Assembly: GCF_027533645.1 (NCBI RefSeq) | Contig: NZ_JAQAGY010000014.1 | Location: 1 to 64,000 of the forward strand | Direction of reading: 5' to 3' | Length of the DNA: 64,000 bases | Source of the DNA: Paenibacillus caseinilyticus | GTDB lineage: Bacteria; Bacillota; Bacilli; Paenibacillales; NBRC-103111 | Shown: positions 53,045-61,424 of the stretch, piece by piece | How positions within the stretch are numbered: the first letter of the stretch is position 1 | Layout: each line of letters starts with the position of its first letter | The notes under the pieces: model-generated | Seen by the model: the letters and a program-made list of their open reading frames with translations, nothing else | Told to the model about the DNA's origin: nothing | Databases searched by the model: none | Position numbers and translations under genes: made by a program

Positions 53045-53094
53045 AGCGGGACCTCTAGGGCCGTGCATCCGTTGCACGACCCGGAGGTCCCGCT
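53045..53094. terminator. hairpin terminator after the permease
   Basis: Arms AGCGGGACCTC and GAGGTCCCGCT (53045-53055 and 53084-53094) extended inward by a second stem CCGTGCA/TGCACG. T-run absent. The rest of 53095-53409 shows no gene in either strand beyond long shadows. Confidence 0.65.
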
Positions 53095-53409
53095 GTATAA
53101 TCAGGGTAACTTTTCCAGGATGGGGTGAACCGGATGATCTTCCGTACCGTTCGAAGCAGCTAGTTCCCGGGCCGGCAGCAACGCGTACCGGCTATCAAGG
53201 GAGAAGTCTGCCCTTGAGCAGGATGAACGTGGCTGAGAGCGTCCGGGACGTATGTGGAACGGAAGGAAGGTACATTCACCGGAAGCCGGAGCTGGAGCCG
53301 GCGGCCGCCTGGCATGTTCTAGATGCCTGCGTACCTGTAGGTACGGGGGATCGGCACATCGGCGCATGACCGGCCCTTCAGGCTTACGGACTTTCGCACA
53401 ACGGAAAGG

Positions 53410-54174
53410 ATGCTCACGACGATGGTACAGGAACCAAACGATAGATCGTTCTATGACACAGCAGGCTCGATGAACGGCTGGGATTTCAGCAGGGTGCGGT
53501 GTACGGCGGATGCGCAAGGGGTGGATCTGTACCGGGAGGCCGCGGGGGTGCTCGGGCAACGCAGCCTCGTCCTGGACATCGGGACGGGCGGAGGCGAAGC
53601 CCTGCTGAACTTCGCGGACCAAGCGCGGCTCGCGGTCGGGATCGACCAGTCCCCGGCCATGATCGAGACGGCCATAAGCAATGGGGCACGGTGTCGGGAA
53701 AAGCCTGTGCGCTTCCTGCAGATGGATGCCGGCTCTTTGCACTTTCCGGACGGATTCTTTGATATGATTACCTGCCGGCATTCGCCTTTCTCGGCCTCCG
53801 AGGCCCAAAGAGTGCTCGCTCCGGGAGGCGTATTCCTCACACAGCAGGTGGGCGAGCGGGATAAGAGCAATCTGAAGGCCTTCTTCGGGCGGGGCCAGCA
53901 CGAAGGGGCTGAAGAGGGCACGCTGATGCGGCGTTATGTGCAAGAGCTGCAGGAGGCCGGCTTCTCTCGTGTCGAGTGTACGGAATCCGATGTGACCGAA
54001 ACTTACGAGCGGTACGAGGACCTGCTCTTTCTCCTGACGCATACGCCGATTATTCCCGGCTTCGGCGAGTGCGGGCACGACCTTGCCCGGCTGGACGCCT
54101 TCGTAGAGGAGTACGGGACAGCCCAAGGCATCCGGACCAACGCCTCCCGTTTTTTGATCAAGGCCCTTAAATAG
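53410..54174 (+). CDS. class I SAM-dependent methyltransferase
   Basis: A 254-residue methyltransferase. Motif I LVLDIGTGGGEALLNFADQA, acidic-loop AVGIDQSPAMIETA, then FLQMDAGSLHFPDGFFDMITCRHSPF and LAPGGVFLTQQVG. The C-terminal half has a long helical region. The start is ATG at 53410 or the in-frame ATG at 53422, as the GGAAAGG site lies close to the first. It ends before a terminator at 54188. Small-molecule or tRNA-like substrate unknown. Confidence 0.88.
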   Translation: MLTTMVQEPNDRSFYDTAGSMNGWDFSRVRCTADAQGVDLYREAAGVLGQRSLVLDIGTGGGEALLNFADQARLAVGIDQSPAMIETAISNGARCREKPVRFLQMDAGSLHFPDGFFDMITCRHSPFSASEAQRVLAPGGVFLTQQVGERDKSNLKAFFGRGQHEGAEEGTLMRRYVQELQEAGFSRVECTESDVTETYERYEDLLFLLTHTPIIPGFGECGHDLARLDAFVEEYGTAQGIRTNASRFLIKALK

Positions 54175-54187
54175 AGGAACGCCAAAG

Positions 54188-54227
54188 AGCAGAAGAGATG
54201 CCGTACCAGGCTTTCTTCTGCTTTTTA
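54188..54227 (+). terminator. intrinsic terminator
   Basis: Arms AGCAGAAG and CTTCTGCT (54188-54195, 54215-54222), then TTTTT. Confidence 0.8.
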
Positions 54228-54261
54228 TCTGCGTCCCCCGCAGCAGGCAGACATCATGCGT

Positions 54262-54504
54262 TCAGTGGTCTTCCAGCGAGGGAGCATCCCCCACACCGAC
54301 CCGGAATTCGCATTCGCTTCGCATATAGTAAGCGCCGTTAATTTTGACGCTGTTCGGCGTAAACCGTTCGATGACGCCCCCATCCTCGATGCGCACGGGA
54401 ATATCATCGGCCGTCCGTTCCCAGACCGTAACGCACAGCTGGAAGAGGGAGGCGGCGAACAGTTCGGTATCCGTATGCAGTGCCCTTGATTCGGACATTT
54501 CCAT
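54262..54504 (-). CDS. uncharacterised 80-residue protein
   Basis: A short protein that I cannot place in a named family. It reads TELFAASLFQLCVTVWERTADD, then IPVRIEDGGVIERFTPNSVKI and a Tyr/Cys-rich end NGAYYMRSECEFRVG, with even codon composition. The start is ATG at 54504 or the second ATG at 54498, the latter 7 bases after AGGTGA. It lies between the methyltransferase terminator and a 34-residue membrane miniprotein gene. Soluble, no signal. Confidence 0.72.
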   Translation of the reverse strand: MEMSESRALHTDTELFAASLFQLCVTVWERTADDIPVRIEDGGVIERFTPNSVKINGAYYMRSECEFRVGVGDAPSLEDH

Positions 54505-54779
54505 CTCACCTCACCCCTTTTATTCTACAGAGTAAGCATAAATCCTGCCATGTGACTGGGACCAATGAACATTTGGGTGGGAGGGACAAGCCCGATTATA
54601 CAGATCGTAAGTCGGGCGGTCCTTCAAGAAGGGGAAAATGCGGCGGAGGGCGAACATGTTCATGACCGGGTGAATAAGCTCGGATATCCGAACGGGAAGA
54701 TGTGGTACTGGACTATGCGGAGGGGACAGGGTTAAAAAGCAGTTCCTTGTAAAGGAGCGAACAGGAAGCGTTGGCCGAA

Positions 54780-54884
54780 TTAAAAGAAAATATCATAGAG
54801 GGATGCGCCAATCGTGTATAGACCCAGGAGGGTAAGGACGAACACAATCCCTTGAAATAGCGGTTTGAATCTAGAATACATCAT
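54780..54884 (-). CDS. 34-residue single-helix membrane miniprotein
   Basis: Too short for usual gene finding. The reading MMYSRFKPLFQGIVFVLTLL continues for 14 more residues to DIFF, one membrane helix with a basic N-terminus and acidic end. Start ATG at 54884 is preceded by CCAGGAGGTTGTTCAC, an ideal ribosome site 8 bases away, and the stop is TAA. The ribosome site and topology are the main support. A palindromic operator-like site (55050) lies about 165 bases upstream. Confidence 0.75.
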   Translation of the reverse strand: MMYSRFKPLFQGIVFVLTLLGLYTIGASLYDIFF

Positions 54885-55049
54885 GTGAACAACCTCCTGG
54901 AAAGAGATGGGATGGTATGTTCATCATAACATCCGAGCTTCGCGATTCGCAAAAAAATACCTGCGGGAAGAGAGGGCCGCCGCGACCGCTCCTTAAAGGA
55001 TAAGGCCCTGTATATCACGAAGTTCTTAAGCGTATGAAGAGATTATAAG

Positions 55050-55073
55050 TTACATAGTAAATATTATGTAAAC
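55050..55073. promoter_or_regulatory. palindromic operator-like site (copy 2)
   Basis: TTACATA, A/T core, TATGTAA, AAC; identical to the site at 10577 at 22 of 24 bases, though 44 kb away. It lies upstream of the 34-residue miniprotein gene. Otherwise 54885-55335 has no supported gene; the 55084-55379 frames are shadows or non-coding. Confidence 0.5.
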
Positions 55074-55335
55074 AAATAGCTGCTTAGCACTGCGATTTCT
55101 CCACCCGAGTGAATGGAAGCCGCAGTCCGGTCAAAAGGCATGCGAAAGAAGCCGGGCATAGGGTTCCACCGACGGAATCCGATGGACCGGCCCTACGGCC
55201 ATAACGCGGGAGTGAGGCGCAGCAGCAGCTCCGGAGGAAGTCCCCCGGCGTCCTGCGGCATGCTGTCATGCCGGTCAAGGACGGAGGGGAGTACGGGGAC
55301 TCTTCCTGCGGCAGGCTCCGCCAAGGAAAAGTCGC

Positions 55336-55593
55336 TTACCTGGAGCGGCGGACAAACTCCTCGATCATCGCGGCCGTAACATAAGCGCGGGTCGGCGAAA
55401 TGCCTTGGGTCGCATGGGCATTGATCCGGCCGGTGCAGGCGTTGATCCCTTCGACCCCGAACGGCTTGCCTTCGGAGCAGAGACGGACGGCCTCGGCAAT
55501 GGCCTGCTCGCGCAGCTCTTCAAGCTTCAGGAACTGCTCCAGGTGGGCGTTCTGTTTGCGGGTATGCTTTGTAATGGCTTCATGGACACTCAT
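55336..55593 (-). CDS. YpbS-like (DUF2533) protein
   Basis: An 85-residue helical protein. MSVHEAITKHTRKQNAHLEQFLKLEELREQAIAEAVRLC and the middle EGKPFGVEGINACTGRINAHATQGISPTRAYVTAAMIEEF follow the DUF2533/YpbS pattern, with the conserved PTRxYVT segment. ATG at 55593 (reverse of CAT) is preceded by AAAGGAG 11 bases upstream. Function of the family is unknown. No operon partner. Confidence 0.85.
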   Translation of the reverse strand: MSVHEAITKHTRKQNAHLEQFLKLEELREQAIAEAVRLCSEGKPFGVEGINACTGRINAHATQGISPTRAYVTAAMIEEFVRRSR

Positions 55594-55741
55594 GTTCGTC
55601 AGACTCCTTTGAGATCGCTGCGCAGAACCTGCGGGGCTCCCGCAGCGCGAAAACTTTACACACCATCATACTACACGTCTGCAGGGCTGACAACGGCACA
55701 GGAGGCCGTTCGCTGCAGCGCATAACAGGAGGAATACGGAT

Positions 55742-56407
55742 ATGACCGTACAGGAAGAGCGATTCGACATCTATGATAAGGATATGAAGCCGGCGGGTAC
55801 GGCTTCCCGGTCGGAGGTTCATGCCAAGGGTCTGTGGCACAGCACCTTTCAATGCTGGATATGGGATGAGGCGGTGCCGGCAGGGGAGGGGAGCATTCTC
55901 TTTCAAGAACGTCATCCCGGGAAGGATACGTTCCCCGGGCTGCTCGATATCTCCTGCGCTGGACATCTGGCAGCCGGTGAACGGGTAGAGGACGGCGTGC
56001 GCGAGCTTCAAGAGGAGCTCGGAGTGGACGTCTCCTTCGATGCACTTATTTCCTGCGGAATATTCGCGGAAGAAGACGAGCTTCCCGGCGGAAGGATGGA
56101 CCGGGAGTTCTGCCACGTGTTCCTGCTGCCCCTAAGCCGGGAGCTCAGCTCTTACCGTCTCCAGGAGGAGGAGGTCACCGGATTGTACCGGATGCCGCTC
56201 CCGCTCTTCCGCAGGCTGGCCGGGGGAACGTTCACCTCTGCGGCACTAGAGGGGGCGGTGCTGTCCGGCGAGGGCAAGCTCGTGCCGGCTGTCCTGACGG
56301 TAACCCCGGAGATGCTGGTGCCTCATCCCCCCGCCTACTACCGGCTTGTGCTTGAGGCGGTAGAGCACCTGCTCCCGGCTCAAGACCAAGGCCGCGAATC
56401 CATCTGA
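55742..56407 (+). CDS. NUDIX hydrolase, isopentenyl-diphosphate-isomerase-like
   Basis: A 221-residue NUDIX protein. The Nudix box GHLAAGERVEDGVRELQEELG (residues about 77-97) keeps the RExxEE-type core as RELQEEL. The N-terminal ERFDIYDKDMKPAGTASRSEVHAKGLWHSTFQCWIW resembles isopentenyl-diphosphate isomerase-like and YfcD-type members. ATG at 55742 follows AGGAGGAATACGGAT. The substrate (nucleoside diphosphate derivative or prenyl diphosphate) is not decided. It converges on the DUF445 gene. Confidence 0.9.
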   Translation: MTVQEERFDIYDKDMKPAGTASRSEVHAKGLWHSTFQCWIWDEAVPAGEGSILFQERHPGKDTFPGLLDISCAGHLAAGERVEDGVRELQEELGVDVSFDALISCGIFAEEDELPGGRMDREFCHVFLLPLSRELSSYRLQEEEVTGLYRMPLPLFRRLAGGTFTSAALEGAVLSGEGKLVPAVLTVTPEMLVPHPPAYYRLVLEAVEHLLPAQDQGRESI

Positions 56408-56416
56408 GCGCGGCGC

Positions 56417-57670
56417 CTAGAACAGGAAGCGGACGCCTTCGATGGCCACGCCGATCAGGAACCCGCAGATCGCGCCGTTCACCCGGATCCACTGCAGATC
56501 GTTGCCGGCCTTGTCTTCGATCATGGCGATGAGCGTCTCGTCGTCGAGCTTGTCGACGTTCTCGCGGACCAGGCGGCCGATGACCGAGTGGTTCTCTTCG
56601 ATGTAATGCATGACTTTGCCTCGGATCCACCGGTCCGAAGCGGCGAGTGTCTCTTCGTCCCCCCGCAGCTTATCGATATACCGGGTGACCAGAGGAACGA
56701 TATAGCGGGAGACGAAGTCCGGCTGTTCCAGCGCCCCGAGCAGATTGCCCTGCAGGCTTCCAAGCACGCCGGTGAGGCGTTCCGGGGTGAGCAGGGCGCC
56801 GATGAGCTTCGTCTTCCAGCCCTCCAGGGCAGCCAGCAAGCCTTCGCTCTCCCGCATCCCGTCGACCTCGCGGCGGATCGCCCCGAGCAGCTTCTCCCGG
56901 TTCGGGTGGCCTTCGATGCGGAGATTCTCGATGTTCGACAGGAGCAGGTTCTGCAGGATGCCCCCGAGCTTGTCCTCATTAACGAAGCCGAGGAACGCGT
57001 TGACCGCGAAGGACATCATGCCCTGCAGCTCGATGCGTTCGATGGCGCGGATGGACATGTTGCCGAAGAGCTTGCGCGTCTCTTCCTGCACGACCCACTG
57101 CTCCGCCTTGCCGAGCAGGAAGTCGAGCGCCGCCTCGTCGTGATGGCCGCTTAGGATCTCATCGGCGGCGATATTCAGGATCGGCTGCGGATCGACCCCT
57201 TCGGCTAGACGGGTCAGCTCTTCCTGCATCCAGGGCAGGTACGGCTCCCAGGAGAAGCTGCGGACCGCGTCCTTCAGCACACCCGCGATCGCGGCCTGCA
57301 CTTCCTCCCGCTGGATCTCGCTTGCCGCGATATCGAGCGCCTTGGAGGTCAGGCGGAAGCCGGCGATCCGCGCTTCGATGCTCTCCTTGTTGAGCAGATG
57401 GGTCTCGATCATCGACACGAGCGCATTGGTCACCTTCTGGCGGTTCTTCGGCAGAAGCCGCGTATGCGGTATCGGGATCCCGAGCGGGTGGCGGAAGAGG
57501 GCCGTGACGGCGAACCAGTCGGCCAGTCCGCCGACCAGACCGGCTTCGAAGCCGCTGTGCAGCAGCAGGCCAACCGTGCTTGTCGTGTGAATAGGGAGGG
57601 TAGCGGCCAGTCCGCCGGCCATAACGGCCAGCGAGATCCCCGCAAGATGTCTCGATTGTACTTTCGTCAT
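56417..57670 (-). CDS. DUF445 family membrane-associated protein
   Basis: A 417-residue protein. N-terminal hydrophobic part (ISLAVMAGGLAATLPIHTTS, then LLLHSGFEAGLVGGLADWFAVTALFRHPLGIPIPHTRLLPKN), which is the DUF445 hallmark, is followed by long helices with charged residues (IEARIAGFRLTSKALDIAASEIQ). A C-terminal hydrophobic end (NGAICGFLIGVAIEGVRFLF) may re-enter the membrane. ATG at 57670 is preceded by a weak TGAGGTGCACC site. Function in the family is unknown. It is convergent with the NUDIX gene. Confidence 0.9.
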   Translation of the reverse strand: MTKVQSRHLAGISLAVMAGGLAATLPIHTTSTVGLLLHSGFEAGLVGGLADWFAVTALFRHPLGIPIPHTRLLPKNRQKVTNALVSMIETHLLNKESIEARIAGFRLTSKALDIAASEIQREEVQAAIAGVLKDAVRSFSWEPYLPWMQEELTRLAEGVDPQPILNIAADEILSGHHDEAALDFLLGKAEQWVVQEETRKLFGNMSIRAIERIELQGMMSFAVNAFLGFVNEDKLGGILQNLLLSNIENLRIEGHPNREKLLGAIRREVDGMRESEGLLAALEGWKTKLIGALLTPERLTGVLGSLQGNLLGALEQPDFVSRYIVPLVTRYIDKLRGDEETLAASDRWIRGKVMHYIEENHSVIGRLVRENVDKLDDETLIAMIEDKAGNDLQWIRVNGAICGFLIGVAIEGVRFLF

Positions 57671-57879
57671 GATGGTGCACCTCAGTCAATGGAATAGATG
57701 GGTTATTTCCAGCTTGGAGGATCTCATTTCCCGGGTAAGCGCAGGACTCGATCCGTTTATTGATTTTTCAGACATATTCGACAAATTCATCCGCGAAGAG
57801 AAGGGAGCCATGAAGCTTCTTGGCTTGAATCTGCCAATGAATGCCTGCTGCTCCCCTCATCTACGGGAAATATGCGATT

Positions 57880-58752
57880 CTACAGATGGATGCGGCCGAT
57901 CTGCAGGGTCGTCTTCAGCACGCCGCCGGGCGGCACGAGCGTAAGCTCGTCTCCCCGGTTCAGCTCGTCCGTCTTCGCCATCCAGGGCTCCACGCAGACG
58001 AAATCTTTGCCGGCGACGGACCAGAGCACCACATATTTGAACTCTTCGCCATAGGATAAGCGGATGACCGTCTGCTCTCTCGGCGAGAATGTGATGTCCC
58101 TCCGCTTCGCATCTAGGAAGACGACGGATTCTGGCAGCTGGTCGAGATCGACCGCGCGTCCTTCATACGGCTTCTCTTCCCCGTCGTTATAATCGTAGTA
58201 CCGGGTAGCATCGGTCTCGTAGGCCAGCGCTTTGCGGTCGGCGGCAAAGTAAGGATGGAAGCCGGGGTACATCGGCATCTCGTCCTGGGAGAGGTTGTGA
58301 TACTCCTGGTCGACGGTCAGGTCTCCCTCCTTGAGGCGGTATGTAAAGCGGAGCAGAAAATCGAAGGGATACGAAGCCTTCGTCTCCTCATTGCTGCCGA
58401 GAGTCAGAGTAATCGATGCGCCGTCGTTGGTATCCGTGCTCTCCACCGTCCAGGGGGAGGTGCGGGCGACGCCGTGATTCTTCATGGTGTAAGTCTGGCC
58501 CTTCCACGTATAAGTGCCCTCGGCCAGCTGGCCGGAGATGGGGAAGAGGACGGGAATGCCGCCCCGGATGTTCGCCTTCTCGTCATAGAAGGTAGCCTTG
58601 TCCAGGTACAACAGTTCTTCTCCGTCCGCCCCGTAAGAGAGGACGATGCCTCCGCGTTCGGGTGCGATCTTGAACCAGGACTTCGTGGAAGTCTCGAGTC
58701 CTTCGTAGATTTCGAAACCATCGGTATAAGAGCGGATTTCATAAGAAGCCAT
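57880..58752 (-). CDS. aldose 1-epimerase family protein
   Basis: A 290-residue galactose-mutarotase-like beta-sandwich. GGIPVLFPISGQ (sugar-binding), YTMKNHGVARTSPW with the catalytic His, YPGFHPYF with the second His, and CVEPWMAKTDELN with the catalytic Glu are typical of glucose-6-phosphate-1-epimerase-like members. Start ATG at 58752 has GGAGAAACGGCGC. Sugar specificity cannot be read. It is separated from the nitroreductase by a hairpin and 158 bases. Confidence 0.92.
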   Translation of the reverse strand: MASYEIRSYTDGFEIYEGLETSTKSWFKIAPERGGIVLSYGADGEELLYLDKATFYDEKANIRGGIPVLFPISGQLAEGTYTWKGQTYTMKNHGVARTSPWTVESTDTNDGASITLTLGSNEETKASYPFDFLLRFTYRLKEGDLTVDQEYHNLSQDEMPMYPGFHPYFAADRKALAYETDATRYYDYNDGEEKPYEGRAVDLDQLPESVVFLDAKRRDITFSPREQTVIRLSYGEEFKYVVLWSVAGKDFVCVEPWMAKTDELNRGDELTLVPPGGVLKTTLQIGRIHL

Positions 58753-58868
58753 GCGCCGTTTCTCCTTTCAATTACCATTCCTATTGTTCCCCTAGATCTT
58801 ACCATAGTTTACCCGGCGGCTTCCATCCCGCTCTCTTCCCCCGAAGAAGGGGGATCACCACATGAACA

Positions 58869-58895
58869 AGAGGAGCTGCAGCCCACAGCTCCTCT
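58869..58895 (-). terminator. hairpin after the nitroreductase gene
   Basis: Arms AGAGGAGCTG and CAGCTCCTCT around CAGCCCA. Just past the end of the minus-strand nitroreductase; T-run short. Confidence 0.65.
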
Positions 58896-58910
58896 CCTAC
58901 CTCAACGTTC

Positions 58911-59513
58911 TTATTGGTGAACCTTGACCCTCTCGTCGACCGGCTTGAATTCCTTGTCCCCCGGAGGCGCTGCCGGCTGGCCGAACGGCATCTGCGCGAT
59001 GAGCTGCCATGTGGCGGGGATGTCCCATTCCGACCGGACCAACTCGTCGATCAGCGGATTGTAGTGCTGCAGCGAGGCGCCGAGCCCTTCGAGCTCCAGG
59101 GCCGTCCAGATCACGTACTGCAGCATGCCGCTGGATTGCTGTGACCAGGTCGGGAAGCGTTCGGCATAGGAAGGGAACTTCGCCTGCAAGGCTTCCACAT
59201 CGGATTGGTCCTCGAAATACAGGATGGAACCATAGCCTGCCCGGAAGCTGCCGATGCGCTTCTCCGTCGATGCGAAGCTGTCAGGCGGCACGATGGCCTT
59301 CAGCACTCCGAGGGTAATATCCCACAGCTTGTCATGCTGTTCTCCGAACAGCACAAGCACCCGCGCACTCTGCGAGTTGAAGGCGGATGGCGTATGCTTC
59401 ACCGCTTCCCTGACGATCTGCTCAATCCGTTCTTGGCCCACTTGTGTATCCTTGCTAATGCTGTAGATCGTACGGCGGCTGCGTACAGCCTCCAAAAAGG
59501 CATTGGCGTTCAT
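58911..59513 (-). CDS. nitroreductase family protein (HBN1-like)
   Basis: A 200-residue FMN-binding nitroreductase-fold protein of the fungal HBN1/Frm2-like branch. The opening FLEAVRSRRTIYSISKD, the TPSAFNSQSARVLVLFGEQHDKLWD segment and the end MPFGQPAAPPGDKEFKP are typical. The NAD(P)H-dependent branch acts on nitro compounds or quinones. ATG at 59513 is preceded by AAGGAGG; longer readings lack a site. The terminator at 58869 follows. It is divergent from the DUF1904 gene, with a 369-base region between. Confidence 0.92.
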   Translation of the reverse strand: MNANAFLEAVRSRRTIYSISKDTQVGQERIEQIVREAVKHTPSAFNSQSARVLVLFGEQHDKLWDITLGVLKAIVPPDSFASTEKRIGSFRAGYGSILYFEDQSDVEALQAKFPSYAERFPTWSQQSSGMLQYVIWTALELEGLGASLQHYNPLIDELVRSEWDIPATWQLIAQMPFGQPAAPPGDKEFKPVDERVKVHQ

Positions 59514-59882
59514 AGCGAATCCTCCTTTGGTTGTGTTCCTCACTCTTGTCCTTACCCGAAACGGATGGCCGTTACGCTCATCTTGGTCGCTTCCTCTCCG
59601 GTGAAGGTCGTCCCGAGGGAGACACGTCTCCCGGGGCTGCGGGGTGCGTATACCCAATGTCATCCTCCTTGGGGAGGCCACTTGGAATATCATGGTACGC
59701 ATTCCTCTCCAGCTTTCCCCAACTGCTCGGGGCCTATTCCGGGGAGCAGTACTCCAGAGCGTTGCGCTTCGAACCCCGTAGGCGTAGAATGGGTAGAGCG
59801 CTGTCGCACGGCAGAGAGATCGGAGCTCCTGCCCGGTGCGGCGCCTCTTGCCACACAACACCGACGAAATGAAGGGATAACC
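59514..59882. other. divergent intergenic region
   Basis: No gene or known RNA recognised. GC-rich, contains several short CGGGG/CCCCG pairs and is read as long open frames on both strands by chance. It must hold the promoters of the divergent nitroreductase and DUF1904 genes. Confidence 0.4.
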
Positions 59883-60197
59883 GTGCCGTATTTACGTTTC
59901 AAAGGCTTCCCCCGAGGGGATGTCGAACAGCTTGCTCCGCTTGTAGTGGAGGAATTCGCCCATATCGTGAAAGTCCCGCAGGAGATCGTGAAGATCGAGC
60001 TTCTGCCTGTGGAGCCGATCTTGAACAGCCCCTTATCCGTGGAGATCCTCATGTTCCCGAGAGACCAGGCGATTCATAACGACATTGCCGCCCGGCTCGA
60101 CGCCATGTTGAAAGAGTATGGACACAACCATGTCCATATCTTTTTTATCCTCCTGACCCGGGCGCTGTACTATAAAGAAGGACAGCCGCTGGAGTAG
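59883..60197 (+). CDS. DUF1904 family protein
   Basis: A 104-residue tautomerase-like small protein. The reading VPYLRFKGFPRGDVEQLAPLV, then EILMFPRDQAIHNDIAARLDAML and HNHVHIFFILLTRALYYKEG fits DUF1904. Start GTG at 59883, with AAGGGA 6 bases upstream, exposes a Pro right after the initiator (VP after Met removal, as in tautomerases), which hints at but does not prove enzymatic use. It is followed by the four-hairpin array. Confidence 0.85.
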   Translation: MPYLRFKGFPRGDVEQLAPLVVEEFAHIVKVPQEIVKIELLPVEPILNSPLSVEILMFPRDQAIHNDIAARLDAMLKEYGHNHVHIFFILLTRALYYKEGQPLE

Positions 60198-60222
60198 CGA
60201 ACGGCGAATGCCGGCGGCCAGG

Positions 60223-60351
60223 GAGAAGCGCTGAGAGTGCTTCTCTTTTTTTTGGAAAAAGCGCTGAAAGTGCTTCTCTTTTTTTTTGGAAAAAGCGCTG
60301 AGAGTGCTTCTCTTTTTTTGGGTAAAGGCGCTAAAAGTGCTTCTCTTTTTT
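60223..60351 (+). repeat. tandem array of four terminator hairpins
   Basis: Four consecutive units of about 32 bases (60223, 60254, 60288 and 60320), each AAGCGCTGARAGTGCTTCTC followed by 6-9 T. Each unit is a complete small hairpin with a T-run, so this is a duplicated intrinsic terminator after the DUF1904 gene. Units differ only at a few bases. Confidence 0.9.
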
Positions 60352-60555
60352 GCAGGCTGTGCAATGCTTCTGCCTTGGATAGCAGCAGCAAGCGTGAACT
60401 CCTTCAATTCCAGCAATCCCGCATTACAGGGCATACTGTTCCTGTACGTGTGACGGATGAGATCGGGGAGCAAAAACGTAGGGCAAGGTCTGTATGTCCG
60501 CATAGCCGCAGCCACTGTTGTTCGCTTTGAAAAAAACACAAAAGGAGATCGAGGG

Positions 60556-61185
60556 ATGACCGAATTTTGGGAATCAAGTTTTATAGAAAATCAACAGATG
60601 TGGGGATGGGAACCTTCAGACTCAGCTATCGTGACAAAGGACTTTTTCCTTGAAAAGAAAGTGAAGGATATATTGATACCCGGTATTGGATATGGCAGAA
60701 ATGCAAAGGTTTTTATTGACAACGGAATCCATGTAACTGGGATTGAGATTTCCAAAACAGCGATGGATATGGCAAGGCAAAAAGGGCTGAATATGCGTGT
60801 TTTTCATGGTTCCGTAACGGATATGCCTTTTGATAACAAACGGTATGACGGTATATTTTGTTATGCTCTTATTCACTTATTGAATCATCGGGAGAGGGAG
60901 AAGTTTATTAGAGATTGCTATAATCAGTTAAAACCAAACGGATATATGATTTTTACTGCGATTTCCAAAGAAGCCCCCATGTTTGGAAAGGGCAAACAAC
61001 TTGATAAAGACTATTTCGAGATCATGGAAGGGATAAGCATGTTTTTTTATGATGCTGACTCGATAAGACAAGAATTTGGAAACTATGGACTGATGGAATA
61101 TTCGGAAATTGTGGAGCCGCATAAGCATGTGGAAAATAAAGCTCCATTTGCATTTATCATGGTAAAATGTAAAAAAGAATTGTAA
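60556..61185 (+). CDS. class I SAM-dependent methyltransferase, AT-rich
   Basis: A 209-residue methyltransferase of the small-molecule type. ILIPGIGYGRNAKVFIDNGIHVTGIEISK is motif I with the GIGYGRN that recurs in thiol/antibiotic-type methyltransferases; GSVTDMPFDNKRYDGIFCYALIHLL and LKPNGYMIFTAIS follow. ATG at 60556 has GGAGATCGAGGG upstream. Its composition is clearly more AT-rich than the neighbours and its codons differ, a sign of transfer. A terminator follows at 61271. Confidence 0.9.
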   Translation: MTEFWESSFIENQQMWGWEPSDSAIVTKDFFLEKKVKDILIPGIGYGRNAKVFIDNGIHVTGIEISKTAMDMARQKGLNMRVFHGSVTDMPFDNKRYDGIFCYALIHLLNHREREKFIRDCYNQLKPNGYMIFTAISKEAPMFGKGKQLDKDYFEIMEGISMFFYDADSIRQEFGNYGLMEYSEIVEPHKHVENKAPFAFIMVKCKKEL

Positions 61186-61270
61186 TTACATAACCGATTC
61201 AACAAAAACCTTCAGGTGCTTAAGCATTATTCATATGAACAACCCTATTCTTAAATATAGCCTTTTGCTA

Positions 61271-61294
61271 AAAGCGCAGAGCGCTTCTTTTTTT
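61271..61294 (+). terminator. intrinsic terminator
   Basis: Arms AAAGCGC and GCGCTTC around AGA, then seven T; about 86 bases after the methyltransferase. Confidence 0.75.
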
Positions 61295-61424
61295 GCGTGG
61301 CGTTCGGGCGGCGGCATCCTTGTCGGGGTCAGGCAAAGGACATTTGGCGGCAGGGCTAGAATACAATGGAGGGAGAAGAGACGAATGGGATGCCCCATGC
61401 GGGCGTCCCCACGCGAAGGAGACG

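Noticed and set aside
53101..54126. 341-residue minus-strand frame
   Set aside because: Antisense to the methyltransferase at 53410, which has clear SAM motifs.
60223..60351. Lys/Ser/Phe-rich repeat protein on the minus strand
   Set aside because: The repeat is a terminator array; the reading has no start site and T-runs explain the Lys runs.
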